Below, piece by piece: positions 23,571 to 32,473 of a stretch of DNA of 34,993 nt (positions within the stretch are counted from its first letter, which is position 1; each line of letters starts with the position of its first letter). The notes beneath the pieces are model-generated. The model searched no databases, was not told the origin of the DNA, and worked only from the letters and a program-made list of their open reading frames with translations. The position numbers were made by a program, and so were the translations under genes. The stretch covers positions 1 to 34,993 of the forward strand of contig JAFLUP010000020.1 in assembly GCA_022508745.1 (NCBI GenBank). Direction: 5' to 3'. Source of the stretch: Oscillospiraceae bacterium (lineage in GTDB: Bacteria > Bacillota > Clostridia > Oscillospirales > CAG-382).

Positions 23571-24326
23571 TCACTCCTTTTGTTTCTTCAGCTCCTGCGC
23601 TTTCTGCACGGCGACGATGGCACGCGCCAGCGTCAGATCCTCCCGCAGGGTGATCTTCATGTTGTTCGCCTCCGTCTGCACGTAAGTGACGGTGGATCCC
23701 GCCGCTTCCAGCATGGAGGTTTCGTCTGTGTAGGACGCGAGCTTCCCGCTCTTGACGGCTGCGGCGTAGGCGACCTCGTAGAAGTCCCGACGGAACACCT
23801 GGGGCGTTTGCAGCGCCATCAGATGCTCCCGGGCGGGAGTGTAGACGGCGTGATGCTCCGTATCCACATACTTGATGGTATCCGTCACCGGGCGGCAGGC
23901 GGTCGCGACGCCGCTCTCGCGTGCGCCGGCGATGACCGCATCAATGAGCTCCGAAGTGACAAAGGGGCGCGCACAGTCATGCACGCAGACCAGTTGATGC
24001 TTCTCTTTGCCGGCGTCCACGCCGTTATAGACGGAAGCGTTGCGGGTCTTTCCCCCCGCGCAGAAGCGCACGGGCTTTGCGGGCTGCACGGCTTCCGTGA
24101 TCTTTTCCAGACGGGGACGGTTTTCCCCGCAGACCACCACGATCTCCTGCACGGAGGAACCGGCGAAGGCACGCAGGACCCGTTCGAACAGGGTGACGCC
24201 GTCCAGCAGGATCTCCGGCTTGGAGAGCCCACCCATGCGCGCGCCGCTGCCTGCGGCGACAATCACTCCGGAAACGGTGGCTGCCGCCAGCAGCCGTTCC
24301 GTGTAATGTTTGTTTTTAGCCGCCAT
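23571..24326 (-). CDS. ispD: MEP cytidylyltransferase
   Basis: The 251-residue enzyme couples MEP to CTP in isoprenoid synthesis. The CTP-binding start V-I-V-A-A-G-S-G-A-R-M-G (21-32) is followed by K-P-E-I-L-L. Then G-G-K-T-R-N-A-S-V-Y-N-G, V-H-D-C-A-R-P-F, T-D-T-I-K, T-P-Q-V-F-R, T-D-E-T-S and N-M-K-I-T appear in the family order. The N-terminal 20 residues are an extra basic extension. ATG 24326 overlaps the korC stop by 11 bases. It is the only Met before the P-loop-like motif, so the start is not in doubt unless a non-ATG codon is used. Confidence 0.95.
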   Translation of the reverse strand: MAAKNKHYTERLLAAATVSGVIVAAGSGARMGGLSKPEILLDGVTLFERVLRAFAGSSVQEIVVVCGENRPRLEKITEAVQPAKPVRFCAGGKTRNASVYNGVDAGKEKHQLVCVHDCARPFVTSELIDAVIAGARESGVATACRPVTDTIKYVDTEHHAVYTPAREHLMALQTPQVFRRDFYEVAYAAAVKSGKLASYTDETSMLEAAGSTVTYVQTEANNMKITLREDLTLARAIVAVQKAQELKKQKE

Positions 24327-24852
24327 ACGCGTACCCGATTTCGAAGGCCTTGGCGTTCAGTTCCCCCAGCTCCGCCTTGGCTTTCGGGGCGGAGGCGCGC
24401 AGGACGTTCTGGAAGAAGGCGAAGTCGAACAACCCCGTCACCTTCACCAGATAGCCCAGCATGATGCAGTTCGCCAGCTTGGGGAAGCCGTTTTCCCCCG
24501 CCAGCGCCGTGGCGGGAACGCCGCAGACGCGGATATCCTCCCTGCCGGTCTCCGCAGACGGAATCAACGAGGAATCGTAGACCACTACGCCGCCGGAACG
24601 CACCTTCGGCAGGAATTTTTCAAAGGAGGGCTGGTTCATGGCGATGAGAATGTCCGGCGACGTCACCAGCGGCGAGCCGATGGGTTCCGCGTCGATGTTC
24701 ACCGAGCAGTTGCAGGTGCCGCCCCGCATTTCCGGACCGTAAGAGGGCAGCCAGCTGACCTCTTTGCCGTCCTTCATGCCGGCGGTGATGAGCTGCTTGC
24801 CGGCGAACAGGATCCCCTGCCCGCCGAACCCCGCGAGAAGTATGCCTGCCAT
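24316..24852 (-). CDS. korC: 2-oxoacid:ferredoxin oxidoreductase, gamma subunit
   Basis: The 178-residue subunit matches the gamma domain of 2-oxoacid:ferredoxin oxidoreductases, with G-F-G-G-Q-G-I at residues 8-14 and the W-L-P-S-Y-G-P-E-M-R-G-G-T segment at 34-46. It works with the alpha and beta subunits and the ferredoxin subunit encoded just upstream. Its ATG overlaps the korB stop by one base (TGATG). The kor name is by similarity; substrates could be 2-oxoglutarate or branched-chain 2-oxoacids (vor). Confidence 0.93.
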   Translation of the reverse strand: MAGILLAGFGGQGILFAGKQLITAGMKDGKEVSWLPSYGPEMRGGTCNCSVNIDAEPIGSPLVTSPDILIAMNQPSFEKFLPKVRSGGVVVYDSSLIPSAETGREDIRVCGVPATALAGENGFPKLANCIMLGYLVKVTGLFDFAFFQNVLRASAPKAKAELGELNAKAFEIGYAYGG

Positions 24853-25601
24853 CAGTTGGTCCCCTCCTTCGTGATATCCTTATACACCCCCAAGGGGTAA
24901 TGCTCCATCATGTTCGCCCGCAGCCATTCCAGCGCCTTTTCCGGGGAAAGCCCCCAGTTGGTGGGGCAGGAGGAAAGCACTTCCACGATGGAAAGCCCGC
25001 GTCGCTCCTGCTGCATCTGGAACGCCTTGCGGATGGCCTTTTTGGCGTTGTTCACGTTTTTCACGCAATCCACCGCGACGCGCTCGGCGTAAGCGGTGCC
25101 GTCCAGCGTCGCCATCATCTCGCAGACGCGGATGGGGTTGCCCTGCAGGTTTTTATCTCTGCCGTAGGGGGAGGTGGTCGTCACCTGCCCCAGCAGGGTG
25201 GTGGGCGCCATCTGTCCGCCGGTCATACCGTAGATGGCGTTGTTGATGAAGATGATGGTGATGTTTTCCCCTCTCGCGCCCACGTGTACCGTCTCCGCCG
25301 TACCGATGGCGGCAAGGTCGCCGTCCCCTTGGTAGGTAAAGACCGTGAGATCCGGGTTGGCGCGTTTGACGCCGGTGGCAACCGCCGGAGCGCGCCCGTG
25401 GGCGGCTTCGATCATATCGCAGTTGAAGTAATTATACGCGAACACCGCACAACCGACGGGTGCGACGCCGACGGTCGTTCCTTCCACGCCCAGCTCGTCG
25501 ATGACCTCCGCCACCAGACGGTGGACGATGCCGTGGGTGCATCCGGGGCAGTAATGGAAGGGTACGTCCGCCAGTGCATGGGGTTTTTCAAAGACGATCA
25601 T
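24852..25601 (-). CDS. korB: 2-oxoacid:ferredoxin oxidoreductase, beta (TPP) subunit
   Basis: The 249-residue subunit carries the thiamine pyrophosphate site: G-D-G-D-L-A at 92-97 and N120-N121, the usual GDG...NN motif. The N-terminal C18-P-G-C21-T-H-G and the C51 and C61 regions fit the family. ATG 25601 has GGAAAGGTG upstream, and the gene starts one base after the korA stop. The electron acceptor is ferredoxin, probably via the korD subunit. Precise substrate is unresolved. Confidence 0.94.
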   Translation of the reverse strand: MIVFEKPHALADVPFHYCPGCTHGIVHRLVAEVIDELGVEGTTVGVAPVGCAVFAYNYFNCDMIEAAHGRAPAVATGVKRANPDLTVFTYQGDGDLAAIGTAETVHVGARGENITIIFINNAIYGMTGGQMAPTTLLGQVTTTSPYGRDKNLQGNPIRVCEMMATLDGTAYAERVAVDCVKNVNNAKKAIRKAFQMQQERRGLSIVEVLSSCPTNWGLSPEKALEWLRANMMEHYPLGVYKDITKEGTN

Positions 25602-25602
25602 G

Positions 25603-26673
25603 TTATTCACCTTTCCCTTCCATAGAAATATGTTCGATTTGCGCAAGGATCTCCTCCGGCGTGGGGATCATGCCTCCCGTTCTGCCGTAGTGGGTGACGG
25701 GGCGGGCGCAGTCGATGGCGAGCTTCACGTCGCCCAGCATCTGCCCCATGTTCATCTCCACGGAAAGGAACGCCTTTGCGGTCCTTGCCAGTTCCTTCAG
25801 CTCTTTGTTCGGGAACGGCCAGAGGGTGATGGGGCGGAACAGTCCGACCTTCATGCCCTTCTCCCGCGCCATGCGCACCGCCGTTTTGGCGATACGGGCG
25901 GTGATCCCGTAGGAAACCACCACCACATCAGCGTCCTCGGTGAGGAACTGCTCGTACTGCACCTCGTTTTCCTCGATCTGCGCGTAACGGGCAAAGCGAT
26001 CCACCACCGTTCGTTCCAGCACTTCCGGCTCGATGTACAGGGAGTTGACCACCGTATGTCTCCGCGCCCCGCGGTGCCCGTTGGTCGCCCAATCTTTCGG
26101 CGGCAGCTGACGGGGGGTACGGGCTTCGAAGTCCACCGGTTCCATCATCTGCCCCAGTGCGCCGTCCGCGAGGATCATGCAGGGCATCCGATAGAGATCC
26201 GCCAGATCGAAGGCTTCGCCGGTGAGGGACGCCATCTCCTGCACGGAGGCGGGCGCCAGCACGATGACATGCTGATCGCCGTGCCCCAGACCGCGGACGG
26301 CCTGATTGTAGTCCGACTGCGCCGGCTGGATGCCTCCCAGACCCGGACCGCCCCGCTGGACGTTCACCAGCACGCAGGGCAGGTCGGAGCCGATGATGTA
26401 GGAGATGCCCTCGCTCATCAGGGAAACGCCGGGAGAGGAGGTGGAAGTGATGCAGCGCGCGCCGGAAGCGGCGGCGCCGTAGATCATATTGATGGCGGAA
26501 ACTTCGCTTTCCGCCTGCAAGCAAAGCCCGTCCCGCTTGGGGAGCTGCTTTGCCATGTATTCCGCAAGTTCGGTCTGCGGGGTGATGGGGTAGCCGAAGA
26601 ACAGCTTACAGCCGGCACGGATGGCGGCTTCCGCCAGCGCTTCGTTCCCCTTCATCAGTAATTTTTCGCCCAT
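25603..26673 (-). CDS. korA: 2-oxoacid:ferredoxin oxidoreductase, alpha subunit
   Basis: The 356-residue subunit has G-Y-P-I-T-P-Q-T at 27-34, the E-S-E-V-S-A-I-N segment, [10 protein letters not shown] and the central V-Q-R-G-G-P-G-L-G, all typical of the VorB/KorA alpha chain. A transketolase C-terminal-like domain follows (about 245-340). AGAAGGG precedes ATG 26673, 21 bases after korD. The vorB annotation (3-methyl-2-oxobutanoate) is equally plausible, and the ilvE gene elsewhere in the window makes that a testable option. Confidence 0.94.
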   Translation of the reverse strand: MGEKLLMKGNEALAEAAIRAGCKLFFGYPITPQTELAEYMAKQLPKRDGLCLQAESEVSAINMIYGAAASGARCITSTSSPGVSLMSEGISYIIGSDLPCVLVNVQRGGPGLGGIQPAQSDYNQAVRGLGHGDQHVIVLAPASVQEMASLTGEAFDLADLYRMPCMILADGALGQMMEPVDFEARTPRQLPPKDWATNGHRGARRHTVVNSLYIEPEVLERTVVDRFARYAQIEENEVQYEQFLTEDADVVVVSYGITARIAKTAVRMAREKGMKVGLFRPITLWPFPNKELKELARTAKAFLSVEMNMGQMLGDVKLAIDCARPVTHYGRTGGMIPTPEEILAQIEHISMEGKGE

Positions 26674-26694
26674 AGGTGTTCGATTCCCTTCTTT

Positions 26695-26907
26695 CTAAAC
26701 GTCTTTTTCCACGGTGATGACCAGATCCGGGCACATGGTGGCGCACATGGCGCAGCCGAGGCATTTCTCCATGTCGCTGACTCCGGCGGGATGGTAGCCC
26801 TTTGCGTTCAGGCGCGTCCCCTCCAGCGCGATGATCTTCTTCGGGCATGCCAGTACGCACAGTCCGCAGCCCTTGCACAGATCGGTCTTGAATGTTACTT
26901 TGTTCAT
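26695..26907 (-). CDS. korD: 2x[4Fe-4S] ferredoxin-type subunit
   Basis: The 70-residue protein has two complete four-cysteine motifs: C11, C14, C17, C21 and C49, C52, C55, C59. It passes electrons from the oxidoreductase to free ferredoxin. ATG 26907 is chosen for GAAAGGAC upstream. It sits first of the four subunits in transcription order, 22 bases after the P-loop ATPase gene. Confidence 0.93.
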   Translation of the reverse strand: MNKVTFKTDLCKGCGLCVLACPKKIIALEGTRLNAKGYHPAGVSDMEKCLGCAMCATMCPDLVITVEKDV

Positions 26908-26929
26908 ATCGGAAGTCCTTTCCATGAGT

Positions 26930-27580
26930 TTAGAACAATTTTTTCGTCACGTCCCGGATGGGAACGGCGCCCTCCGGCGCATTTGCCGGGAACGCGGTCA
27001 CCGCCACGAGCGGCAGACCGCACAGCTTGCAGAATTCCCCGCAGGCGGCATAGGAAGCCAGTACGTCCTCTTTTGTCGTTTCAACGCCGAGGTTGGAATT
27101 GTTGATCACCCCGCAGAAACGCAAACCGGAGGCTTTTTCCATCTCCTGCAGCAGCGCCCAAGCCGCGCGGGGGTCGGAGACATACGGGCGGTAGTAGTTA
27201 TAGACGTAGTACATGGCGTAGGTGCAGCGCTCATATTCCGCGCGATGCACCCCCAGCGCCGTAGCGCCGTCCGCGTCGCCCCCTACATCGATGACGGCGT
27301 ACTCCTCCGTCACGAACACGGAGGCGTACTCCTTGGGCAGCGTGGGGATATCCACATTGGTATTGGCAAACTCCGGCAGGATGGGGCGCACCCCCGCCTC
27401 CCGCAGTTGCTTTTCGTTATCCGCCGAGCGGAAATAGGGGTTGACCGTGTCCAGATCCACCAGGCAGCACTGTTTCCCTGCTTCGGCAAGGGACAGCGCG
27501 AGGTTCACGGCGATGTTGGTCTTTCCGCTGCCGTAAGGACCCGCGATGACGGTGATGCGGTTTTGCAAGAAACGTTTCAT
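26930..27580 (-). CDS. P-loop ATPase (MinD/CooC-like)
   Basis: The 216-residue protein has a Walker A-type G14-P-Y-G-S-G-K20-T-N-I-A and D-L-D-T-V-N-P-Y-F, then V-I-D-V-G-G-D near residues 96-102, as in SIMIBI-class ATPases. The early start choice is ATG 27580, which overlaps the upstream gene stop by 4 bases (ATGA); an ATG 15 bases upstream is also in frame. It carries extra cysteines (C-C-L near 39; C-G-E-F-C-K-L-C-G around 180-188). It lies directly before the ferredoxin oxidoreductase genes, so a role in cofactor insertion or assembly is possible. That is inference. Confidence 0.85.
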   Translation of the reverse strand: MKRFLQNRITVIAGPYGSGKTNIAVNLALSLAEAGKQCCLVDLDTVNPYFRSADNEKQLREAGVRPILPEFANTNVDIPTLPKEYASVFVTEEYAVIDVGGDADGATALGVHRAEYERCTYAMYYVYNYYRPYVSDPRAAWALLQEMEKASGLRFCGVINNSNLGVETTKEDVLASYAACGEFCKLCGLPLVAVTAFPANAPEGAVPIRDVTKKLF

Positions 27581-28134
27581 GGCTTTCCATTCCATATAGG
27601 CGTCGTTTTTCTCTTCATCACCCGAAGCATGCGCGGGCGATTGTATCTTTGCAGGAGGACAAACAGCCCGTCAAACAGAAAGGCAAGGCAGGAAGTGATC
27701 AGAAACACACCCAGCGAGCCGAACCAAACGGAGCACACAACGGGAACAAAGCTGAGCAGCATGTTTACCTCATGTACGACCTCCGCCTGACAAGTCACCT
27801 GCACGATCTCTTCCATGGTCCTGCTTTGCAGGTCGAAGAGTTCGGGCTGATAGGTGGGGAGGCGCTTGCTCCATTTCCGAACCCGCAGCTTTTGGTAGAG
27901 CGGCTTCTCAAAGGATCTCTCCCGGAACCATTTCCGGTTGTAATTCATCCGATTGTGGAACATCCCGTCGATGACAGCTCCCACCGCCAATCGCATGGCG
28001 AGGTGGTAGAAAACCGTTCCGAAGGTGATGGCCGCGGAGAACAAAATGCCGTTTTTCGTGAAGGCATACGCCGTTCCCGACGCCAACAGTCCCAACAGGG
28101 ACAGAAGGGTCGTCAAACACATTTTCCTTTTCAT
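27577..28134 (-). CDS. Membrane protein, possible CrtO-type acyltransferase relative
   Basis: The 185-residue protein has hydrophobic segments at about 5-25, 30-55 and 118-160. The cytoplasmic-looking middle has F-R-E-R-S-F-E-K-P-L-Y and R-V-R-K-W-S-K-R-L-P-T-Y, a pattern I associate with glycosyl-4,4'-diaponeurosporenoate acyltransferase (CrtO) relatives. The match is by memory, and no carotenoid genes are nearby. ATG 28134 follows 10 bases after the U32 stop, and its own stop overlaps the next gene. Function is otherwise unknown. Confidence 0.65.
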   Translation of the reverse strand: MKRKMCLTTLLSLLGLLASGTAYAFTKNGILFSAAITFGTVFYHLAMRLAVGAVIDGMFHNRMNYNRKWFRERSFEKPLYQKLRVRKWSKRLPTYQPELFDLQSRTMEEIVQVTCQAEVVHEVNMLLSFVPVVCSVWFGSLGVFLITSCLAFLFDGLFVLLQRYNRPRMLRVMKRKTTPIWNGKP

Positions 28135-28144
28135 CGTATCTTCC

Positions 28145-29359
28145 TCAGATCCCCCGGATCAGGTCCCCCGGCTTTGCGCCGTCGATCCGCAGGAGGAAGG
28201 GCATACGCGGGTGACGGGTGTCTTCAATGGGTTCCCCCTGTTCGTCGAACAGCTCGCCGATCGTGATCTCCCGCCCGGTGGTGCCGGGGGTGAGCAGGTT
28301 CGCCCTCTCCCCTACGCACATTTTATTGAACTGGGTGCAGCGGGCAAGCCCCGTTTCGGAGTCGTAATCGTCCACCGTCGCCAGAAAGGCGCGATCCTTC
28401 AAATACAGGTTGTCCGACACCAGATTCGCGTTCTCCGCCGGAGAACCGTAGAAGAATCCCGTGCCGTACTCCCGGTGGGAGACGCTTTCCGTCTCCGCGC
28501 GGAGAGCGGGGTTGAAGGGTCTGCCGGAAAGGCAGTCGTCCAGCGCAATGCGGTAGGCGTTGGTGATGGCGGCGGCGTAGTAGGCGCTCTTGACCCGCCC
28601 TTCGATCTTGAAGGAATCCACGCCGGCGTCCAGCAGCTCCCCCAGATGCTCGATCATGCACAGATCCCGGGAGGAAAACAGGTAGGTGCCGGTTTCGTCC
28701 TGCTCTGCGGTGATGAGATCATGGGGACGCTTGTCCTCATGCAGAAAATACTTCCAGCGGCAGGGCTGGGCGCAGTTGCCCCCGTTGGCGTCCCGCCCGG
28801 CGAAGTAGTTGGAAAGCAGACAACGCCCGGAATAGGAAACGCACATGGCGCCGTGGACGAAAACCTCCAGCTCCAGATCCTCCGGGATGTCTGCGCGGAT
28901 GCGCTTGATCTCCGCAAGGGTCAGTTCCCGCGCCAACACGATGCGCTTGACCCCTTGCCTGTACCAAAACCGGCAGGCGGCGGAGTTGACCGTGCTCGCC
29001 TGCGTAGACAGGTGGATGACCGGATCCGGCATCCCCTCCCGCAGAATGTCCATCACGCCGGGGTCGGAGACGATGAAGGCATCCGGCGGCGCGTCGGAGA
29101 GTTCCCGCAGCATAGCGCGGAGGTCGTCAAGCTCCCCCTCGTGGGGCATGACGTTGACGGTGAGGTAGACCTTCTTCCCCCGTTCATGGGCAAGAAGGAT
29201 CCCCTCCCGCAGGGTTTCCGGCGTAAAATTATCCGACGCGCGGCGCATCCCGAAGCGCTCCAGCGCACCGTACACCGCATCCGCGCCGTAATGCAGGGCA
29301 AAACGCAGCTTTTCAAGGCTTCCCGCCGGGGAAAGCAGCTCCGGAGAAGGGTTCCGCAT
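28145..29359 (-). CDS. U32 family peptidase / tRNA-hydroxylation protein
   Basis: The 404-residue protein belongs to the peptidase U32 family. The conserved cysteine region E-V-F-V-H-G-A-M-C-V-S-Y-S-G-R-C-L-L-S-N-Y (split here by hyphens only for display) leads to G-N-C-A-Q-P-C-R-W. These cysteines fit a metal or iron-sulfur site. Relatives TrhP (YegQ) and Bacillus YrrN/YrrO act in 5-hydroxyuridine formation on tRNA. Start ATG 29359 overlaps the mltG stop by one base (TGATG). Adjacency to mltG recalls the yrrL-yrrO region of Bacillus. Whether it acts as a protease is doubtful. Confidence 0.93.
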   Translation of the reverse strand: MRNPSPELLSPAGSLEKLRFALHYGADAVYGALERFGMRRASDNFTPETLREGILLAHERGKKVYLTVNVMPHEGELDDLRAMLRELSDAPPDAFIVSDPGVMDILREGMPDPVIHLSTQASTVNSAACRFWYRQGVKRIVLARELTLAEIKRIRADIPEDLELEVFVHGAMCVSYSGRCLLSNYFAGRDANGGNCAQPCRWKYFLHEDKRPHDLITAEQDETGTYLFSSRDLCMIEHLGELLDAGVDSFKIEGRVKSAYYAAAITNAYRIALDDCLSGRPFNPALRAETESVSHREYGTGFFYGSPAENANLVSDNLYLKDRAFLATVDDYDSETGLARCTQFNKMCVGERANLLTPGTTGREITIGELFDEQGEPIEDTRHPRMPFLLRIDGAKPGDLIRGI

Positions 29360-30921
29360 CAGGGCTCCTCCGGCTGCAGTTCGTCTTCCTGCTTCATGGC
29401 TTCATTTTCCTGTCTGACCCGCTCCTTGTTGCGCTCGTGGGCGGAAAGGGTGGCGGCGTAGTAGGTCTTCCCCGCGTCGTTGCTGACGAAGAAGTAGGCG
29501 TTGATCTCCTTTTCGTTATCGTCCAGCGGGGGGGACGGATAGATGGCGGCAAGGAAGGAGTCCAGACCGGCGTTGCAGATGGCGCCGGGGGGCAGCCCTT
29601 CGTAGCGGTAGGTGTTGTACGGGCTGTCGAAATCAATATTGATCTGGGACGCGTCCTGCACACGGTCCAGTCCCGCCAGCTCAAAGGCGTACTGGATGGT
29701 GGCGTCGCTTTCCAGATTGGGGAACTCCCGGCTGTGATTCAGACGGTTATGGAACACGTAGGAGATATATTCGAAGTCCTCCGCCGTCTTTCCCTCCGCC
29801 TGCACCATGGAAGCGAGGGTCACGATGTCGTCCAGAGAGAATCCCTGCTCGGCGCTGACCTCCGCATAGGTGGACTTCCAATCCACCCAGATCTTATCGT
29901 TGAAGTTGTTGAGCAGCTTGTTGATGGCAAGATATTCCTCGGTATCGGTATAGAAATCGTAGGTATCCGGGTAGAGGTAGCCCTCCAGACGGTACACCCG
30001 GTTCTCCGGCCAGCCGTTTTCATCCAGCAGGCGCACGAATTCGTGCTTGTAGGGATAGTTATTGATGGCCTCCACGAAGCCCTCCCGGGTGCCCACGCCG
30101 TTCTTGACGAACAGGTCGATGACGTCGTCCACCGTAAAGCCTTCCGGGAAGGTGATGGTGACGGTCTGGCGTTCGTGGGGGTCAATGGTCAGCTCGGCAA
30201 GCAGCTGGGAGTAGTTCATATTGGTGTTGAGCGCATGCTCTCCGGGGATGAAGATCAGCTCCTCGCCGTCGCTGTAATGATCCAAATAGAAGGAAAACGC
30301 CCATTCGGACTCGATCAGCCCCCGATCTGCCAGCAGAGCGATGACTTCGTCCTGTGACGCCCCCTCCGGGATGGTCACGTTGATGGGGGTATCCCCCTTT
30401 TTGAGGGCGAACATATCGTTGCCCACCAGGACGATATGGTAGGAAAGGTAAGCGGCGATCAGCACCACCACCACCATATACAGCACCGCTTTGAGCAGGA
30501 AGCTGGAATCCGAAAGGAAGTGCAGAACGCCCAACAGCATCCGCACCGGAAGCGGTCTGCGGGGCTCGTCGTCCTCGTCCTCGTACGCATCGTCCTCCTC
30601 CGGTTCATCGGGAAACGCGCCGTCCGCATCCTCCGTAAAATGGGAGGAAGCGCCGTTCCCGTCCCCTGCCGTGGATTCATCCTCCGTAAAATGGGAGGCG
30701 GCGGCGTCCAGGGAGAAGAATTCCCCCTCGGGCGCTCCGGAAGAAGCGTCGGAGAACGCCACGGGCACCTCCGCAGGAATCTCCGCAGGAGCTTCCGCGG
30801 GAACTTCCGCAGGGGGCTGCGTCTGCTCTTCGGCAGAACGCTCCGCTTGCTTCTTTTTCGCGCGGTATTCACCTAAAATCTCCGCCAATTCGTCGGTTTT
30901 GGAAAGACGATCGTCAGACAT
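29359..30921 (-). CDS. mltG: Endolytic murein transglycosylase
   Basis: The 520-residue protein is MltG (YceG). It cleaves nascent peptidoglycan strands outside the membrane. A long acidic, Pro/Ala/Glu-rich cytoplasmic N-terminus (1-about 125, including P-A-E-V-P-A-E-A-P repeats) is followed by one membrane segment at about 143-167. The YceG fold follows, with the likely catalytic Glu376 in A-S-M-V-Q-A-E-G. Further motifs are F-H-N-R-L, D-A-T-I-Q-Y and S-P-Y-N-T-Y...G-L-P-P-G-A-I. The N-terminus holds a 21-bp DNA direct repeat encoding S-H-F-T-E-D twice. Start ATG 30921 has GGAGG upstream. It follows the CPBP gene by 24 bases. Confidence 0.95.
   Translation of the reverse strand: MSDDRLSKTDELAEILGEYRAKKKQAERSAEEQTQPPAEVPAEAPAEIPAEVPVAFSDASSGAPEGEFFSLDAAASHFTEDESTAGDGNGASSHFTEDADGAFPDEPEEDDAYEDEDDEPRRPLPVRMLLGVLHFLSDSSFLLKAVLYMVVVVLIAAYLSYHIVLVGNDMFALKKGDTPINVTIPEGASQDEVIALLADRGLIESEWAFSFYLDHYSDGEELIFIPGEHALNTNMNYSQLLAELTIDPHERQTVTITFPEGFTVDDVIDLFVKNGVGTREGFVEAINNYPYKHEFVRLLDENGWPENRVYRLEGYLYPDTYDFYTDTEEYLAINKLLNNFNDKIWVDWKSTYAEVSAEQGFSLDDIVTLASMVQAEGKTAEDFEYISYVFHNRLNHSREFPNLESDATIQYAFELAGLDRVQDASQINIDFDSPYNTYRYEGLPPGAICNAGLDSFLAAIYPSPPLDDNEKEINAYFFVSNDAGKTYYAATLSAHERNKERVRQENEAMKQEDELQPEEP
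30627..30698. repeat. 21-bp direct repeat inside mltG
   Basis: The 21-base unit starting CATCCTCCGTAAAATG occurs at 30627-30647 and 30678-30698, 51 bases apart and so in frame. Its core CCTCC/GGAGG is self-complementary, with GTAAAATG between. It encodes the duplicated S-H-F-T-E-D in the cytoplasmic tail. Confidence 0.8.
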
Positions 30922-30945
30922 GAAGTTTACCTCCTTACAAACTCT

Positions 30946-31884
30946 CTACCGGATCGCCGTGATGATCAGGAACACGGCGATCAACAGCAGAAACGTCGGG
31001 GAAAGGAACACGGCGACAACGCTGTTCCGGCTTTTCGGCGGCAGGGAGCCGTCCGGCGGACGCACCGCATAGCGCAGGTACAGATGCTCGATGCTGTAAA
31101 GCAGCAGGAACAGCGAGGCTCCGAACAGCACCACCAGCAGGAATCCCACGAAAAACGCACCGTTCTTTTGCAGGATGATCCGCAGGAAGCGGTCGGAAGT
31201 AAAGACGTTGAGGGTATTGCTCAAGAGGTGCAGCAGCACCGCCGGGATCACCGAGCGGGAAGCCGCCGTCACCACCCCCAGCAGGATCCCGGCGAACAGA
31301 TACACCGGGAAATTGGTCAGGGAAAAATGCAGCATGGCGAAGCAGATGGAGGAGATGAGAATGGCGTTCCCCTCCCCCAGCGCCCGATATTCCGCAAAGA
31401 TCACGCCCCGGAAGAGCAGTTCCTCGCAAACGGCGGGAATGATAACGAAGGAGAGCAGCATCCCCGCGAGGGGGGGCTCCGCCTCCCCGCCATACAGCCC
31501 GTCGAAGAAGCCGGCAGTATCCACGGAGCGGGAAGCCACCGCCTGATAGCCGAAGCGGATGAGCAGGCTGCCGGAGACAAACACCATGGCGGAAAAGACG
31601 ATGAGGGTGATATGGCGAAGCCCCACGGGTGAAACCGCCATGGGAGACGCCAGCTTCCTGCCCTTCAGCAGGTAGTAGAGCATACAAGGCATGGTCAGCA
31701 CGATGACCTGTATGACCGAGATGGAAAGCAGCAGGTCCCCGCCGGAGGACACGCCGGAAAGCAGATAACGGGAAAGGTGCATCGCCACCAGAACGAACAG
31801 CACCAGCAACGGCGCCGTGATCTGCGGCAAGCCGGTCTTTTTCCGTTTTCCGGGCAGACTTCTGCCGGTCTGTTCCTCCGTCAT
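30946..31884 (-). CDS. CPBP-family intramembrane protease
   Basis: The 312-residue multi-spanning protein has the CPBP (Abi) motifs: E154-E155-L-L-F-R159 (EExxxR), F182-A-M-L-H186 and H219-L-L-S-N223. These make up the glutamate/zinc-like intramembrane site related to Rce1. About eight hydrophobic segments are seen. Family members process small peptides, prenylated proteins or provide bacteriocin immunity; no peptide gene is adjacent here. AGGAGG precedes ATG 31884. It lies 33 bases after the DJ-1 gene and before mltG. Confidence 0.9.
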   Translation of the reverse strand: MTEEQTGRSLPGKRKKTGLPQITAPLLVLFVLVAMHLSRYLLSGVSSGGDLLLSISVIQVIVLTMPCMLYYLLKGRKLASPMAVSPVGLRHITLIVFSAMVFVSGSLLIRFGYQAVASRSVDTAGFFDGLYGGEAEPPLAGMLLSFVIIPAVCEELLFRGVIFAEYRALGEGNAILISSICFAMLHFSLTNFPVYLFAGILLGVVTAASRSVIPAVLLHLLSNTLNVFTSDRFLRIILQKNGAFFVGFLLVVLFGASLFLLLYSIEHLYLRYAVRPPDGSLPPKSRNSVVAVFLSPTFLLLIAVFLIITAIR

Positions 31885-31917
31885 TTGCGTTCACCTCCTG
31901 CGCGTTTTTTCCGTCGC

Positions 31918-32466
31918 TTATGCGAAGCGGGTCTGTTCTTTCAATTCGTCCGCACGCTGGCTGCCGAAGAGCAGCTCCACCAGCTTGAAACCGAACGCAA
32001 AGGAGACGCCCATCCCCTCTGCCGTGACGAAAATGTCGTCATGCTCCACCTTTTTGCCGGTACGGATGCCGTCCGGGATGCTCTTTTCAAACCCGGGGTA
32101 GCAGGCATACCGCCTGCCGTCCAGCAGCTCCATCTCCCCCAAGATCGAGGGTGCGGCGCAGATCGCCGCCACATAAATGCCGTTTTCCGCGGCATATCTT
32201 ACCAATTTTTGCACTTTGGTGCTGGCGTTCAGCAATTCCGTCCCTCTCGCGCCGCCGGGCAGCAGGAGACAGCTCATGGAGGCTTTGTCCACCTGGTCAA
32301 TGGTGCAGTCGGCGCCGACGCGGATCCCGTGGGAGCCGGTGACGAATTCCTCGCCGCTGACGGAGACCAGTAAAACGCTCGCCCCTGCGCGGCGGAGAAG
32401 ATCGGCGGGAACGAGGGCTTCCGCTTCCTCAAACCCTTCTGCCAGTAAAATGGGAACTTGGATCAT
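31918..32466 (-). CDS. DJ-1/PfpI family protein
   Basis: The 182-residue protein has the nucleophile-elbow Cys103 in A-A-I-C-A-A-P-S and Glu14 in E-G-F-E-E-A-E, the pair that defines DJ-1/ThiJ/PfpI proteins. Also visible are L-L-L-P-G-G-A-R and Y-P-G-F-E. Members include glyoxalase- or deglycase-like and chaperone-like proteins; function is not set by sequence. ATG 32466 is chosen to match the family N-terminus (M-I-Q-V-P-I-L-L-A-E-G-F); an earlier in-frame ATG lies within tmk. It starts 7 bases after the tmk stop. Confidence 0.92.
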   Translation of the reverse strand: MIQVPILLAEGFEEAEALVPADLLRRAGASVLLVSVSGEEFVTGSHGIRVGADCTIDQVDKASMSCLLLPGGARGTELLNASTKVQKLVRYAAENGIYVAAICAAPSILGEMELLDGRRYACYPGFEKSIPDGIRTGKKVEHDDIFVTAEGMGVSFAFGFKLVELLFGSQRADELKEQTRFA

Positions 32467-32473
32467 ATCGAGA

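Noticed and set aside
30946-31884. CPBP protein as a phage-abortive-infection system
   Set aside because: The family was once labelled Abi, but the gene lies in a housekeeping run without defence neighbours.
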